NCBI GenBank assembly: GCA_902623735.1
Contig: CACNUU010000006.1
Location: forward strand, 1-51,675
Length of the DNA stretch: 51,675 nt
Origin: an uncultured Pelagibacteraceae bacterium
GTDB taxonomy: Bacteria > Pseudomonadota > Alphaproteobacteria > Pelagibacterales > Pelagibacteraceae
Reading direction: 5' to 3'
The notes beneath the pieces are model-generated. The model did not search any database. It saw only the letters and a list, made by a program, of their open reading frames with translations, and was not told the DNA's origin. A program made the position numbers and the translations under genes. This document shows, in pieces, positions 40,318-49,161 of the stretch (its first letter is position 1; each line of letters opens with the position of its first letter).

Positions 40318-40467
40318 TCAAAAATTAAAAACTTTCAGGAGATGCGGAACTTCCTTAGCGTCAATTTTTGAAAATTTTCTGTTATTTATTCTTTTATTGA
40401 TTTTTTCACACTCTAAACTACATGGGGAACATGCTTTAGAAGATTTATTTAAATCAATATCAGACAT
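40318..40467 (-). CDS. Small cysteine-motif protein downstream of fbpA, unknown
   Basis: A possible 49-residue protein starting at the ATG at 40467, 23 bp after the fbpA stop. Its only striking feature is CSPCSLEC near residues 13-20, a CxxCxxxC cluster that could bind a metal or iron-sulfur centre. The rest is charged (KINKRINNRKFSK). No signal peptide or family recognised. Its place in the iron-uptake operon is suggestive, but a chance frame of this size cannot be excluded. Confidence 0.4.
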   Translation of the reverse strand: MSDIDLNKSSKACSPCSLECEKINKRINNRKFSKIDAKEVPHLLKVFNF

Positions 40468-40490
40468 AAATTTTTTTTTCTCTTTCACGG

Positions 40491-41519
40491 TTACTTCCAA
40501 CCAGCAGCTGTCATTACTTCAACTGCAGCAGCTTGATTTTTTCCATAAGAAGAAAGTTTAGTTTTCATATCTTGTTTGAAATCTAAACCTAAGTTATTTA
40601 CTACTAATGGACTTGGTGAAACACCATCAATCATTGGAAACTCAAAAGTATTATTTGTAAAATGCTCTTGAGACTCAGGAGTTAATAAAAACTCAACAAG
40701 TTTGATAGCGTTAGCCTTATTAGGCGCACCTTTAACTAAAGCTGCACAACTAATATTCATGTGCGTTCCTCTATCATTTTGATTAGGGAAGAAAGCTTTA
40801 ACTTTTTTTGCTGCCGCTTGTTGCTCAGGTCCTTTTTTACCAGACAACATGAGAGCTAAATAATAAGTATTTGCTACAGCGATATCAGCTTCACCAGCTG
40901 CCACAGCCATAATTTGAGCTCTATCATTACCTGTTGGTGTTCTTGCCATGTTAGCAACAACTCCTTGTGCCCACTCAGCTGTTGCGGCTTTTCCATTGTT
41001 TTTAATCAATGATGCTACAAGAGATTTGTTATAAATATTACTAGATTTTCTAATTACTAATCTACCTTTCCATTTAGGATCAGCTAAACCTTCATAAGTC
41101 ATTCCAGATAATTCAGCACCAGTAACTCTTTCTGGTGAGTAATAAATTATTCTTGCTCTTTTTGCGATTCCAACCCACTTGCTAGTTCTAAAGTTTGCGG
41201 GCACAGCTGCTTTAATAGCTGCTGATGTTAAACCACCTTGAAGAGTGCCTTTTGCATCCATAGCACCACATCTTCCAGCATCTGCTGTGATGTATAAGTC
41301 AGCTGATGAATCTGCACCTTCACTGATGATTCTTTTCTCTAAAGCACCTGATTTTCCGTTTATCAAATTAACTTTAATACCAGTCATATTTGTAAACTTA
41401 GAATAAAGCTCAGAATCTGCTTTATAGTGTCTTGCATTAAATATGTTCACTTCATTTGCAATTGCAAAAGTAGAAGTAAATAAAGATATAATTAATGCAT
41501 AAATTGATATATTTTTCAT
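40491..41519 (-). CDS. fbpA: Ferric iron ABC transporter substrate-binding protein
   Basis: A 342-residue periplasmic protein with signal peptide (residues 1-21, cleavage near AIA-NE). EVNIFNARHYKADSELYSKF is the FbpA/IdiA-type opening and its HYK region contributes iron ligands. ADLYITADAGRCG follows, and the tyrosine pair in VANTYYLALM matches the Fe-binding YY of this family. It binds Fe(III) for FbpBC. GGAG lies 6-9 bp upstream of the ATG. The upstream spacer carries overlapping Fur-box-like repeats, so expression under iron limitation is expected. Confidence 0.9.
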   Translation of the reverse strand: MKNISIYALIISLFTSTFAIANEVNIFNARHYKADSELYSKFTNMTGIKVNLINGKSGALEKRIISEGADSSADLYITADAGRCGAMDAKGTLQGGLTSAAIKAAVPANFRTSKWVGIAKRARIIYYSPERVTGAELSGMTYEGLADPKWKGRLVIRKSSNIYNKSLVASLIKNNGKAATAEWAQGVVANMARTPTGNDRAQIMAVAAGEADIAVANTYYLALMLSGKKGPEQQAAAKKVKAFFPNQNDRGTHMNISCAALVKGAPNKANAIKLVEFLLTPESQEHFTNNTFEFPMIDGVSPSPLVVNNLGLDFKQDMKTKLSSYGKNQAAAVEVMTAAGWK

Positions 41520-41543
41520 TTATTCTCCATTTTTCACTTTTTT

Positions 41544-41583
41544 AATGAGAATGAGAACTATTCTCATTGAGAATGATTATCAA
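41544..41583 (-). promoter_or_regulatory. Fur-box-like operator overlapping the fbpA promoter
   Basis: AATGAGAAT (41544-41552) and ATTCTCATT (41560-41568) form a 9-bp perfect inverted repeat and are followed by GAGAATGATTATCAATTG, close to the GATAATGATWATCATTATC Fur consensus. On the minus strand TTGATA (41583-41578) and TAGTTC (41560-41555) are 17 bp apart, so the repeats sit across the promoter of fbpA. SAR11 may use Fur or another FUR-family regulator; none is in the window. Confidence 0.7.
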
Positions 41584-41606
41584 TTGCAATTATGTCGCAG
41601 ATATTA

Positions 41607-42497
41607 TTAGGATTTCCAGTCTCCGATTTTACTGAATAAAAAGTTCCTAAAAGCTTGAACCCTAGCTGTATTTTTCAACGATTGCGGGTATACGAAATGA
41701 GCTTCGGTGATTGGTCCCTCTGATTTAGGTAATACTTTAATTATATTGCTTGAACTACTAACTAAATATTCTGGTAATGCAGCTAAACCCACACCAGACT
41801 CAACTGCTAGCAATAACCCCATCACACTATTAACCTTCATAATTGGCTTTCTCTTTTTGCCATCATGCATTCCCAATTTTAGGGCCCAGTCTGGATTATA
41901 AACAGGCGATGGTGCACCTTTTCCAAAAGAAATAAATCTATGTTTATTTAAATCATTTACTGTTTTAGGCATGCCAAATTTCTCTAAATATTTTGTTGAA
42001 CCATAAATAAAATATTTAAGATCAATTAGTTTCTTTTGAATATAATTCAATTGTTTAGGTCTTCTCATAAAAATACCAATATCAGCTTGTCTTGTACTTA
42101 AGTCTAGCTCTTTATCCTCAAAAATAAGTTCTATTTCAATTTCTGGGTTTAAATTCATGAATTCTTGAATTCTAGGCGTCAACCAATGAGTACCAAAACT
42201 TCTCACAGTTGTGATTGTTAATTTTCCAGTAGGTTTGTTTTTTTGATCTCCAAGTGAAGTCTCTACTTCTTTTAATTTAGAAATTACCTCATGTGCAGTT
42301 TTAAAAACATACTCTCCATTATCTGTTAGTGTTAATCCTCTAGCATGTCTTTCAAATAATTGAACTTTTAGGTCCTGTTCCAAAGATTGTATTTGGCGAC
42401 TTATAGCAGATTGGCTAAGATTTAAATTAACTGTAGCGTTTGTAAAACTTCCTGCTTCCGCTACAGCATGAAATATTTTTAATTTGTCCCAATCCAT
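41607..42497 (-). CDS. LysR-family transcriptional regulator
   Basis: A 296-residue regulator. The N-terminal winged helix is clear (WDKLKIFHAVAEAGSFTNAT, LSQSAISRQIQSLEQDL, FERHARGLTLTDNGEYV), followed by a LysR substrate-binding domain (about residues 90-290) of the GcvA-like group. The start overlaps the stop of the AcuI-like gene (TAATG), so it belongs to the folE-acuI-lysR run and may regulate it or the iron operon downstream. Effector unknown. Confidence 0.85.
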   Translation of the reverse strand: MDWDKLKIFHAVAEAGSFTNATVNLNLSQSAISRQIQSLEQDLKVQLFERHARGLTLTDNGEYVFKTAHEVISKLKEVETSLGDQKNKPTGKLTITTVRSFGTHWLTPRIQEFMNLNPEIEIELIFEDKELDLSTRQADIGIFMRRPKQLNYIQKKLIDLKYFIYGSTKYLEKFGMPKTVNDLNKHRFISFGKGAPSPVYNPDWALKLGMHDGKKRKPIMKVNSVMGLLLAVESGVGLAALPEYLVSSSSNIIKVLPKSEGPITEAHFVYPQSLKNTARVQAFRNFLFSKIGDWKS

Positions 42498-43501
42498 TAT
42501 TTACTCAAATTTATAATATATCTTCCTGAGGTTTCTCCTTTTAGCATTTTAGGAAAAATATTTATTACTTCATCTAAACTTATTTCTTTTACTGATTTCT
42601 CAAGAATTTCAAAATCAATTAATTTTCCTGCCTCATTCCATAAAAATTGTCTTCTTTTGATTGATGCTGTCACAGAATTTATACCCCAAAGTTTTACACC
42701 TCTTATAATAAACGGCATAACAGTTGTATTTAATTTTATGTCAGCAGCATTTCCACATGCAGCAACTATTCCAGCGTCTTTAGTTTGAGCAAGAATATTT
42801 TCAAGCACTTTACCACCCACTGTATCAACAGCTCCATCCCAGTGACCTTTGTCCAAAGGTCTTGCATCTTTATTCAATTCGCTAGTGTTAATAACGTTTT
42901 TTGCACCAATTAATTTTAAATATTCTGAATTACTGTCTTTCCCTGTTACAGCAGTGACATTGCAGCCAAGTTTATTTAACATCATAACTGCCATACTACC
43001 TACTCCGCCTGAAGCTCCACTCACAATTACATTTTCAACTTTTTCTCCCAGTAACAATTCTTCTCTTGTGGCCTTAGTAGTAAAAGAACACATTAGGGCA
43101 GTCAAACCAGCCGTTCCTAGTATCATTGCTTGTCTTAAATTTAAATTTTTTGGTTTCTTTACTAAAAAATCTCCACTCACTTTTGCAAATTGTGAGTATC
43201 CTCCAAAATAAATTTCACCAACTCTCCAGCCTGTCAAAATAACTTCATCACCTGTTTTAAAATTTTTATGATTACTTTCTTCAACAACTCCACTAAAATC
43301 AATTCCAGGTATGTGTGGAAACTCTTTAACTAGTCTCGCACCATTTTTTAATATTAAAGAATCTTTATAATTTAATCCAGAGTAATTTACTTTGACAGTT
43401 ACATCTCCATGCTTTAAAAAATTTTTTTGAATTGATTTAATTTCTCGTGTAAAGTTTTCTCCATCTTGATTAAGTATTAGAGCTTTAAATTGATCTGACA
43501 C
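42497..43501 (-). CDS. acuI: AcuI/YhdH-family acrylyl-CoA reductase-like oxidoreductase
   Basis: A 334-residue medium-chain NADP(H) dehydrogenase without zinc ligands. VKVNYSGLNYKDSLIL and FPHIPGIDFSGVVEES are YhdH/AcuI signatures; VIVSGASGGVGSMAVMML is the nucleotide loop and GRYIINL the usual C-terminus. AcuI reduces acryloyl-CoA to propionyl-CoA, the detoxifying step after DMSP cleavage in marine bacteria. No DMSP lyase is adjacent, so the role is by family. 1 bp after folE, overlapping lysR. Confidence 0.8.
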   Translation of the reverse strand: MSDQFKALILNQDGENFTREIKSIQKNFLKHGDVTVKVNYSGLNYKDSLILKNGARLVKEFPHIPGIDFSGVVEESNHKNFKTGDEVILTGWRVGEIYFGGYSQFAKVSGDFLVKKPKNLNLRQAMILGTAGLTALMCSFTTKATREELLLGEKVENVIVSGASGGVGSMAVMMLNKLGCNVTAVTGKDSNSEYLKLIGAKNVINTSELNKDARPLDKGHWDGAVDTVGGKVLENILAQTKDAGIVAACGNAADIKLNTTVMPFIIRGVKLWGINSVTASIKRRQFLWNEAGKLIDFEILEKSVKEISLDEVINIFPKMLKGETSGRYIINLSK

Positions 43502-43502
43502 T

Positions 43503-44117
43503 TTATTCTTTGACTATGCTAATAAATCTTAAGTATCTATTTTGATAACTTAAGTCCTCTTTAAATTTTCCAAGATAATAATTTGTGACTGTTGACGCTT
43601 GTTCTTTTTTGATACCTCTCATAGTCATACATTGATGTGTTGAATCTATGGTAACAGCAACACCTTTTGCATCCAATGACTCCATCAAGGTATTCGCAAT
43701 TTGCATAGTTAATCTTTCTTGTGTTTGTAATCTCTTTGAAAATACCTCCACAACTCTAGCTAACTTGCTTAAACCAACTACTCTATCTTTAGGTATATAC
43801 GCTACATGAGCCTTACCTATTATAGGTGCCATATGATGTTCACAATGACTTTGCACTGAAATATTTTTTTGTACAACCATGTCATCGTAACCCTCTACAT
43901 CTCCAAAAGTCTTGTCTAGAATTTGATTTGGATCTTCTTTGTAGCCTTTAAAATATTCTTTGAAAGCTTTTACAACTCTTTTAGGAGTATCTAAAAGACC
44001 TTCTCTATTAGGATCTTCGCCCATCCAGGCCAAAATTGTTCTAAAAGCTTCTTCTGCCTCTTTATCGGAAATATTTTTTAAATCTTGTTCGTTATTTGTC
44101 TCTTTTACTAGTTTCAT
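43503..44117 (-). CDS. folE: GTP cyclohydrolase I
   Basis: A 204-residue enzyme forming 7,8-dihydroneopterin triphosphate from GTP, first step of folate synthesis. Signatures are GEDPNREGLLDTPKRVVKAF, SVQSHCEHHMAPIIGKAHV (zinc and catalytic residues), YIPKDRVVGLSKLARVVE, RLQTQERLTMQIA and HQCMTMRGIKK. Folate supply ties in with the two GcvT-domain amine dehydrogenases of this window, although the gene position suggests no direct link. Divergent from hisI across 77 bp. Confidence 0.95.
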   Translation of the reverse strand: MKLVKETNNEQDLKNISDKEAEEAFRTILAWMGEDPNREGLLDTPKRVVKAFKEYFKGYKEDPNQILDKTFGDVEGYDDMVVQKNISVQSHCEHHMAPIIGKAHVAYIPKDRVVGLSKLARVVEVFSKRLQTQERLTMQIANTLMESLDAKGVAVTIDSTHQCMTMRGIKKEQASTVTNYYLGKFKEDLSYQNRYLRFISIVKE

Positions 44118-44194
44118 TGAAATGCTTTATACATATAATTTAGTAATTTTAAAATATTTAAAATATACCTATATGTGCTACATAATTACTTATT

Positions 44195-44662
44195 ATGTTC
44201 AAAAAAAGAGAAAATGTTGTGGAAATAGAGGAGGGAAATCTCTTATCTCCAAAATTTGATAATGATGGTCTTATTCCAGTAATAACCATGTGCCATAACA
44301 CTAAAGATGTCTTAATGCATGGATATATGAATGTTGAAGCATTAAAAAAAACAATTGAAACAAAAGAAGCCCACTACTTTAGTAGATCAAGAAATGAAAT
44401 TTGGCATAAAGGTAAAACTAGTGGTTTTATTCAAAAAGTAATTGAAATTCGAGTGGATGATGATCAGGACTCAATATGCTTGATAGTTGACATTGGCAAT
44501 GGTGCAAGTTGTCATGTAGGCTATAGATCTTGTTTTTACAGATCAGTTCCATTAGGACCAATTGATAATGGAAGAAAAATTGAAATAAAGTTTTTAGAAA
44601 AAGAAAAAAAATTTGATCCAGAAAAAGTTTATAAAGGACAACCTAATCCAACAAAAATTTAA
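44195..44662 (+). CDS. hisI: Phosphoribosyl-AMP cyclohydrolase
   Basis: A 155-residue zinc enzyme for step 3 of histidine synthesis. It has MHGYMNVEALKKTIETKEAH, YFSRSRNEIWHKGKTSG and the metal-site cysteines in GASCHVGYRSCFYRSV. It stands alone without HisE fusion, as usual in alphaproteobacteria. The stop is directly followed by the start of the next gene, so the three plus-strand genes form one unit. Confidence 0.93.
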   Translation: MFKKRENVVEIEEGNLLSPKFDNDGLIPVITMCHNTKDVLMHGYMNVEALKKTIETKEAHYFSRSRNEIWHKGKTSGFIQKVIEIRVDDDQDSICLIVDIGNGASCHVGYRSCFYRSVPLGPIDNGRKIEIKFLEKEKKFDPEKVYKGQPNPTKI

Positions 44663-45286
44663 ATGTCTAGAAAAGTTTTTAAACCTTTTGGTCCAACCAT
44701 CCTAAAAGCTAAAATGAATGAAGAGCTTATAGAAAAATTAAATAATTACACGGATGAAAAATCTAAAGAAAATTTAGAAAATAGTAAGTATGATGCTGGT
44801 AATAAGTTAGCTGGTAATGTTTCACAAGAAATTTATATCGATGAGAAATTTATGGGCGATAGTGGATTTGGTCAATTTTTGTTCTCTGAGGTCTCAAATT
44901 GGATTTCACAAACCAAAAAAAGAAAATTAAAAAAATTTCAAATATCAGCATCATGGATAGTAAGACAATATCAAAATGAATATAATCCAATCCACATGCA
45001 CACAGGTCATATTTCCGGAGTTGGTTACACTAAAGTTCCAGCAAATTTAGGAAATACGAAACAAAATAATAAACCTAATAAAAATGGATATTTGCAACTT
45101 ATTCATGGATCAAAATCATTTTTATCAGAATCTGTTTTTGACATCTTGCCCGAGGTAGGTGATTTTTATTTTTTTCCACATTATTTAATGCATGCTGTTT
45201 ATCCTTTTTGCGATACAAATGAAGAGAGAAGATCTGTCTCATTTAATGCTTTTCTTGATGATGATATTTACTTTTCTACACATTAA
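44663..45286 (+). CDS. Putative 2OG-Fe(II) oxygenase-like protein
   Basis: A 207-residue protein resembling the small phage/cyanobacterial 2OG-Fe(II) oxygenases (TIGR02466/P4H-like). Candidate iron ligands are in YNPIHMHTGHISGVGYT and FFPHYLMHAVYPF, with an arginine in ERRSVSFNAF as the 2OG partner. The usual HxD is not obvious, so activity is uncertain. It directly abuts hisI and overlaps the DUF2237 gene by one base. Function unknown. Confidence 0.68.
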   Translation: MSRKVFKPFGPTILKAKMNEELIEKLNNYTDEKSKENLENSKYDAGNKLAGNVSQEIYIDEKFMGDSGFGQFLFSEVSNWISQTKKRKLKKFQISASWIVRQYQNEYNPIHMHTGHISGVGYTKVPANLGNTKQNNKPNKNGYLQLIHGSKSFLSESVFDILPEVGDFYFFPHYLMHAVYPFCDTNEERRSVSFNAFLDDDIYFSTH

Positions 45287-45660
45287 TGAGTATAAATCAA
45301 AAAAATGTATTAGGTGAAAAATTAGAAGAATGTTCCCTGGACCCTTTAACTGGATGGTACAGAGATGGCTGCTGTAATACTGATGAAAATGACCAAGGTG
45401 TTCATACAGTCTGTGCAAAAGTTACAACTGAATTTCTTGAGTGGTGCAAAGAGGCAGGCAATGATTTAATTACACCTCATCCAGAATTTGGCTTTCCAGG
45501 ATTAAAAGATGGAGATGGATGGTGTGTTTGTGCAAGCTGGTATGCACGGGCTGTTGAGGCCGGCAAAGGTTGTCCAATTTATCTTAAAAGCACTCATGAA
45601 AATACTTTAAAAGTTTTACCTATTGAGATATTAAAAAAATTTGCAATAGATTTATCTTAA
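45286..45660 (+). CDS. DUF2237-family protein
   Basis: A 124-residue cysteine-rich protein: NVLGEKLEECSLDPLTGWYR, DGCCNTDENDQGVHTVCAKV, TEFLEWCKEAGNDL and DGDGWCVCASWYARA match DUF2237. Seven or more cysteines suggest metal or disulfide binding, but the family has no known function. It overlaps the preceding gene (TAATG). Confidence 0.85.
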   Translation: MSINQKNVLGEKLEECSLDPLTGWYRDGCCNTDENDQGVHTVCAKVTTEFLEWCKEAGNDLITPHPEFGFPGLKDGDGWCVCASWYARAVEAGKGCPIYLKSTHENTLKVLPIEILKKFAIDLS

Positions 45661-45672
45661 AATTATTGATTA

Positions 45673-46563
45673 TTAAAAGTATACATTAAAGGTTTTTAAT
45701 ATTCTCTTTTTATTAATCCCTGTAAAAAAATTACCTTTAAAAATTTTTCGATTGTAGCTCTTTTTATATTCATTAGGAATGCAACAGACCATTTTTACCC
45801 ATTTGGCAGGATTATGTTCTGACATTTCTTCTAACTCTAAATTATAGGGTTTTTTCTTATCAGACGTAAGAGTAAAAATTGAATATTTCTTATCATTAAA
45901 AAATTGAAACAACTCTTTTGAGTAATTTTCAATCATTATAGAAGGCCGATTAGAATTTATTAAATTATACGCACCGTACAAAACCTTTAAATCTATACCA
46001 TCAACATCTATTTTAATTGCAGTAATATTTTTTAAATTCTCCTTTTGGCAAAAATTATCTAGACTGATTTGTGATAGATTTTTAATTTTAAAATCTTTGC
46101 CAGTAAATGTGTCTCCATAAAATGAATAGCCATTAGGGTATTCTTTACTTTTAACTTCCATGTCTTCGTCACCTACGAAAAGTTGATAAGCGTGAAATTT
46201 TTTACTCTTTAAATTGCTTAATATTTCAATACATTTAGAGCTTGGTTCAAATCCTATAATTTTGTGAAAATAATGATCAAATAAAATTGAATAATAGCCA
46301 GAATGACACCCTATGTCTAAAAAAATACCTTTTTTTCTGTCTTTTAAGCTATCTAAAAATAAATATTCATTACCCCAGTCTGTAAAGCATTGAGTCAGAA
46401 ATACCTCAGCTCCAGACGGATCCCATGTATATATATTATAATTTTTGCCAGATAATGTTTTATATTCAAAATTATTTTTTTTAATTTTTCTACGCAACTT
46501 TACTATTAGACCTCTTAATAGAAAATTAAAAACACCTATTTGTTTTATGAATATTAAATCCAA
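45673..46563 (-). CDS. FkbM-family methyltransferase
   Basis: A 296-residue SAM methyltransferase of the FkbM type. Motif I is in GIFLDIGCHSGYYSILF (near residue 100), then IIGFEPSSKC, and the family-specific AIKIDVDGIDLKVLYGA with RPSIMIENY. FkbM enzymes O-methylate sugars or polyketides. The N-terminal 50 residues are basic and hydrophobic. It starts 2 bp after the ETF-QO stop on the same strand; a functional link with the electron-transfer genes is not evident. Confidence 0.78.
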   Translation of the reverse strand: MDLIFIKQIGVFNFLLRGLIVKLRRKIKKNNFEYKTLSGKNYNIYTWDPSGAEVFLTQCFTDWGNEYLFLDSLKDRKKGIFLDIGCHSGYYSILFDHYFHKIIGFEPSSKCIEILSNLKSKKFHAYQLFVGDEDMEVKSKEYPNGYSFYGDTFTGKDFKIKNLSQISLDNFCQKENLKNITAIKIDVDGIDLKVLYGAYNLINSNRPSIMIENYSKELFQFFNDKKYSIFTLTSDKKKPYNLELEEMSEHNPAKWVKMVCCIPNEYKKSYNRKIFKGNFFTGINKKRILKTFNVYF

Positions 46564-46565
46564 TA

Positions 46566-48185
46566 TTACATATTCCCATATTTAGGACCACCGCCACCTT
46601 CTGGCGTAACCCAAGTAATATTTTGTGAAGGTTCTTTGATATCACAAGTTTTACAATGGATGCAATTTTGAGAATTAATAACAAATTTACTTGATCCATT
46701 TTCTTGTTGAACTTCGTAAACTCCTGCAGGACAATATCTTTGAGCCGGTTCATCGTATTTTTCTAAATTATAACTAATTGGTAATTTGGGATCTTTTAAC
46801 TTAAGATGGACCGGTTGATTATCGGCATGATTTGTTCCAGTTAAATACACTGAGCTTGTTTTATCAAAAGTAATTATATTATCTGGCTTTGGATATTCTA
46901 TTTTAGGCATCTCACTAGCTAACTTAAGTGTTTCATGATCTGCATGCTTATGTCTTAAAGTAAAAGGTAATTTCCCTCTGAATAAAATTTGATCAATACC
47001 AGTAAATATTATTCCTAAAATCAAACCCCAACCAAAACTTGGTTTTACATTCCTTGCCTCATAAAGTTCTTTATATAACCAACTTTTTTCAAACTTTTCT
47101 TTAAAAATTGATAAATCTTTATTCTCTTTTAAATGTTCAACAATTGTTTCTGCTGCAATTATTCCACTCTTCATTGCTGTATGTGAGCCCTTTATTTTTG
47201 GCATATTTAAAGTACCAGCATCACATCCTACTAATAATGCCCCTGGCATAAACATTTTTGGCAAACTTTGATGCCCACCTTCGATGAGTGCTCTTGCTCC
47301 GTATGAGATTCTTTTACCACCCTCAATAATTTTTTTTATAGCTGGATGAGTCTTAAATCTTTGAAATTCATCAAAAGGAGATAAATAAGGATTTTTATAA
47401 TCTAAACCTATTACATAACCTAAGAAAATTTGCTTATTTTCCGCATGGTACATGAAACTTCCGCCATAGGTATTATTATCTAATGGCCATCCTGCGGTAT
47501 GCATAACTAAACCTTCGTTATGTTTTTTTTCGTCTATTTCCCAGATTTCTTTAAATCCAATTCCATATTGCTGAGGGTCTTTACCTTTATCTAATTCAAA
47601 TTTTTTAATTAACTGTTTTCCTAAATGACCTCTACAACCTTCAGCAAATACGGTTACTTTACCCAAGAGTTCAATCCCAGGCTCGAAGCTATCTTTTTTA
47701 TTTCCATCTTTATCAATTCCCATATCTTGAGTAGCTACACCCCGCACTGATCCATCTTCATTATATAATATTTCGTTAGCTGGAAATCCTGGAAAAATTT
47801 CTACACCCATGGCTTCTGCTTGCTCCGCAAGCCACCTACATAAATTAGCTAGACTGATAATATAATTTTTGTGATTTTGCTGAACAGAAGGTAGTAACCA
47901 TGTTGGCCAACTAAGAGATTTAGTTTTTCCTAAAAATAAAAACTTCTCACTTGTTACTTTCGTTTTAATTGGAGAATTTAATTCTTTCCAATTAGGAATT
48001 AATTCATCTAAAGCTCTTGTCTCAAATACATTCCCGCTTAAAATATGTGCTCCAATTTCAGAAGCCTTTTCTAATAAGCAAACACTTAAATTTTGATCAA
48101 GTTGTTTTAATTTTATAGCTGTAGATAAGCCTGATGGACCTCCACCTATAATAACAACATCATATTCCATTGTCTCTCTGGACAT
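46566..48185 (-). CDS. Electron transfer flavoprotein-ubiquinone oxidoreductase
   Basis: A 539-residue membrane-associated flavo-iron-sulfur enzyme that passes electrons from reduced ETF to ubiquinone. The FAD motif DVVIIGGGPSGLSTAIKL is at the N-terminus. GAHILSGNVFETRALDELIP and CDAGTLNMPKIKGSHTAMKSG follow, and the 4Fe-4S cluster cysteines are in RYCPAGVYEV and INSQNCIHCKTCDIKEPSQN near the end. Length matches the family. Fourth gene of the operon after the amine dehydrogenase, etfB and etfA. Confidence 0.94.
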   Translation of the reverse strand: MSRETMEYDVVIIGGGPSGLSTAIKLKQLDQNLSVCLLEKASEIGAHILSGNVFETRALDELIPNWKELNSPIKTKVTSEKFLFLGKTKSLSWPTWLLPSVQQNHKNYIISLANLCRWLAEQAEAMGVEIFPGFPANEILYNEDGSVRGVATQDMGIDKDGNKKDSFEPGIELLGKVTVFAEGCRGHLGKQLIKKFELDKGKDPQQYGIGFKEIWEIDEKKHNEGLVMHTAGWPLDNNTYGGSFMYHAENKQIFLGYVIGLDYKNPYLSPFDEFQRFKTHPAIKKIIEGGKRISYGARALIEGGHQSLPKMFMPGALLVGCDAGTLNMPKIKGSHTAMKSGIIAAETIVEHLKENKDLSIFKEKFEKSWLYKELYEARNVKPSFGWGLILGIIFTGIDQILFRGKLPFTLRHKHADHETLKLASEMPKIEYPKPDNIITFDKTSSVYLTGTNHADNQPVHLKLKDPKLPISYNLEKYDEPAQRYCPAGVYEVQQENGSSKFVINSQNCIHCKTCDIKEPSQNITWVTPEGGGGPKYGNM

Positions 48186-48207
48186 ATCTAATTTTTTACA
48201 GATTATA

Positions 48208-49161
48208 TTATTTTTGTATAGTGTTTAATTTGTTCAATTCTTCCAGAAACTTTGGTAAAGCATCAAACAAATCTGCTTCCAGACCATAATCAGCAACACT
48301 AAAAATTGGTGCCTCACCATCCTTATTAATTGCTACAATTACTTTACTTTCTTTCATGCCTGCTAAATGTTGTATGGCTCCTGATATACCAACAGCTATA
48401 TATAAATCTGGAACAACTACTTTTCCAGTTTGACCAACTTGGTGATCATTGGTTATGTAACCCGCATCAACTGCTGCACGTGAAGCCCCAATAGCAGCAT
48501 TAAGCTTATCAGCAACTGCTGTGATTAATTTAAAATTTTCTCCACTTTGCATTCCTCTACCACCTGAGACAACAACTCTTGCAGTTCCTAGTTCAGGCCT
48601 GTCTGATTTTATTTCCTCTTTTTTAATAAATTTTGATAAATTAGAGGGATCTCCTGGGTTACCATTTTGAATTTCTGCTGAGCCTCCAGATGTTGGCGCT
48701 GGATCAAATGATGTTGGTCTTATTGTTACACATTTAATTCTATCATTACTTTTTACTGTTGCAAAAGCATTACCCGCATAAATAGGTCTAACAAAAGTAT
48801 CTTCAGATACTACTTTTGTGATATCACTAACTTGTGAAACATCTAATAGCGCTGCAATTCTAGGCATTAAATTTTTTCCAAAAGTATTGGCTGAACAAAC
48901 AATATGGGAGTAAGACTCTGCAAGTTTAAGTATTGCAGAGGAATAATTTTCAGCTAGATAATTTTCATACAGCGGATCATTTACATGGATCACTTTTTTT
49001 ACATTCGGAATTTCAGAAATTGATTTTGCAACATTGTCTGAGTTTGAGCCTAATATTAAAACGTGAACATCTTCATTAATCTCAGAAGCTGCTGAAATTG
49101 CATTTAGTGTAAACGGTCTGTATTCTTTGTTGCTATGTTCTGCTATTAATAAAACTGACAT
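48208..49161 (-). CDS. etfA: Electron transfer flavoprotein alpha subunit
   Basis: A 317-residue subunit carrying the FAD-binding C-terminal domain: [48 protein letters not shown] and [18 protein letters not shown] are canonical. The N-terminal half forms the ETF alpha/beta fold. It overlaps etfB (TAATG) and sits 22 bp before the ETF-QO gene. The heterodimer shuttles electrons from flavin dehydrogenases to ETF-QO. Confidence 0.95.
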   Translation of the reverse strand: MSVLLIAEHSNKEYRPFTLNAISAASEINEDVHVLILGSNSDNVAKSISEIPNVKKVIHVNDPLYENYLAENYSSAILKLAESYSHIVCSANTFGKNLMPRIAALLDVSQVSDITKVVSEDTFVRPIYAGNAFATVKSNDRIKCVTIRPTSFDPAPTSGGSAEIQNGNPGDPSNLSKFIKKEEIKSDRPELGTARVVVSGGRGMQSGENFKLITAVADKLNAAIGASRAAVDAGYITNDHQVGQTGKVVVPDLYIAVGISGAIQHLAGMKESKVIVAINKDGEAPIFSVADYGLEADLFDALPKFLEELNKLNTIQK

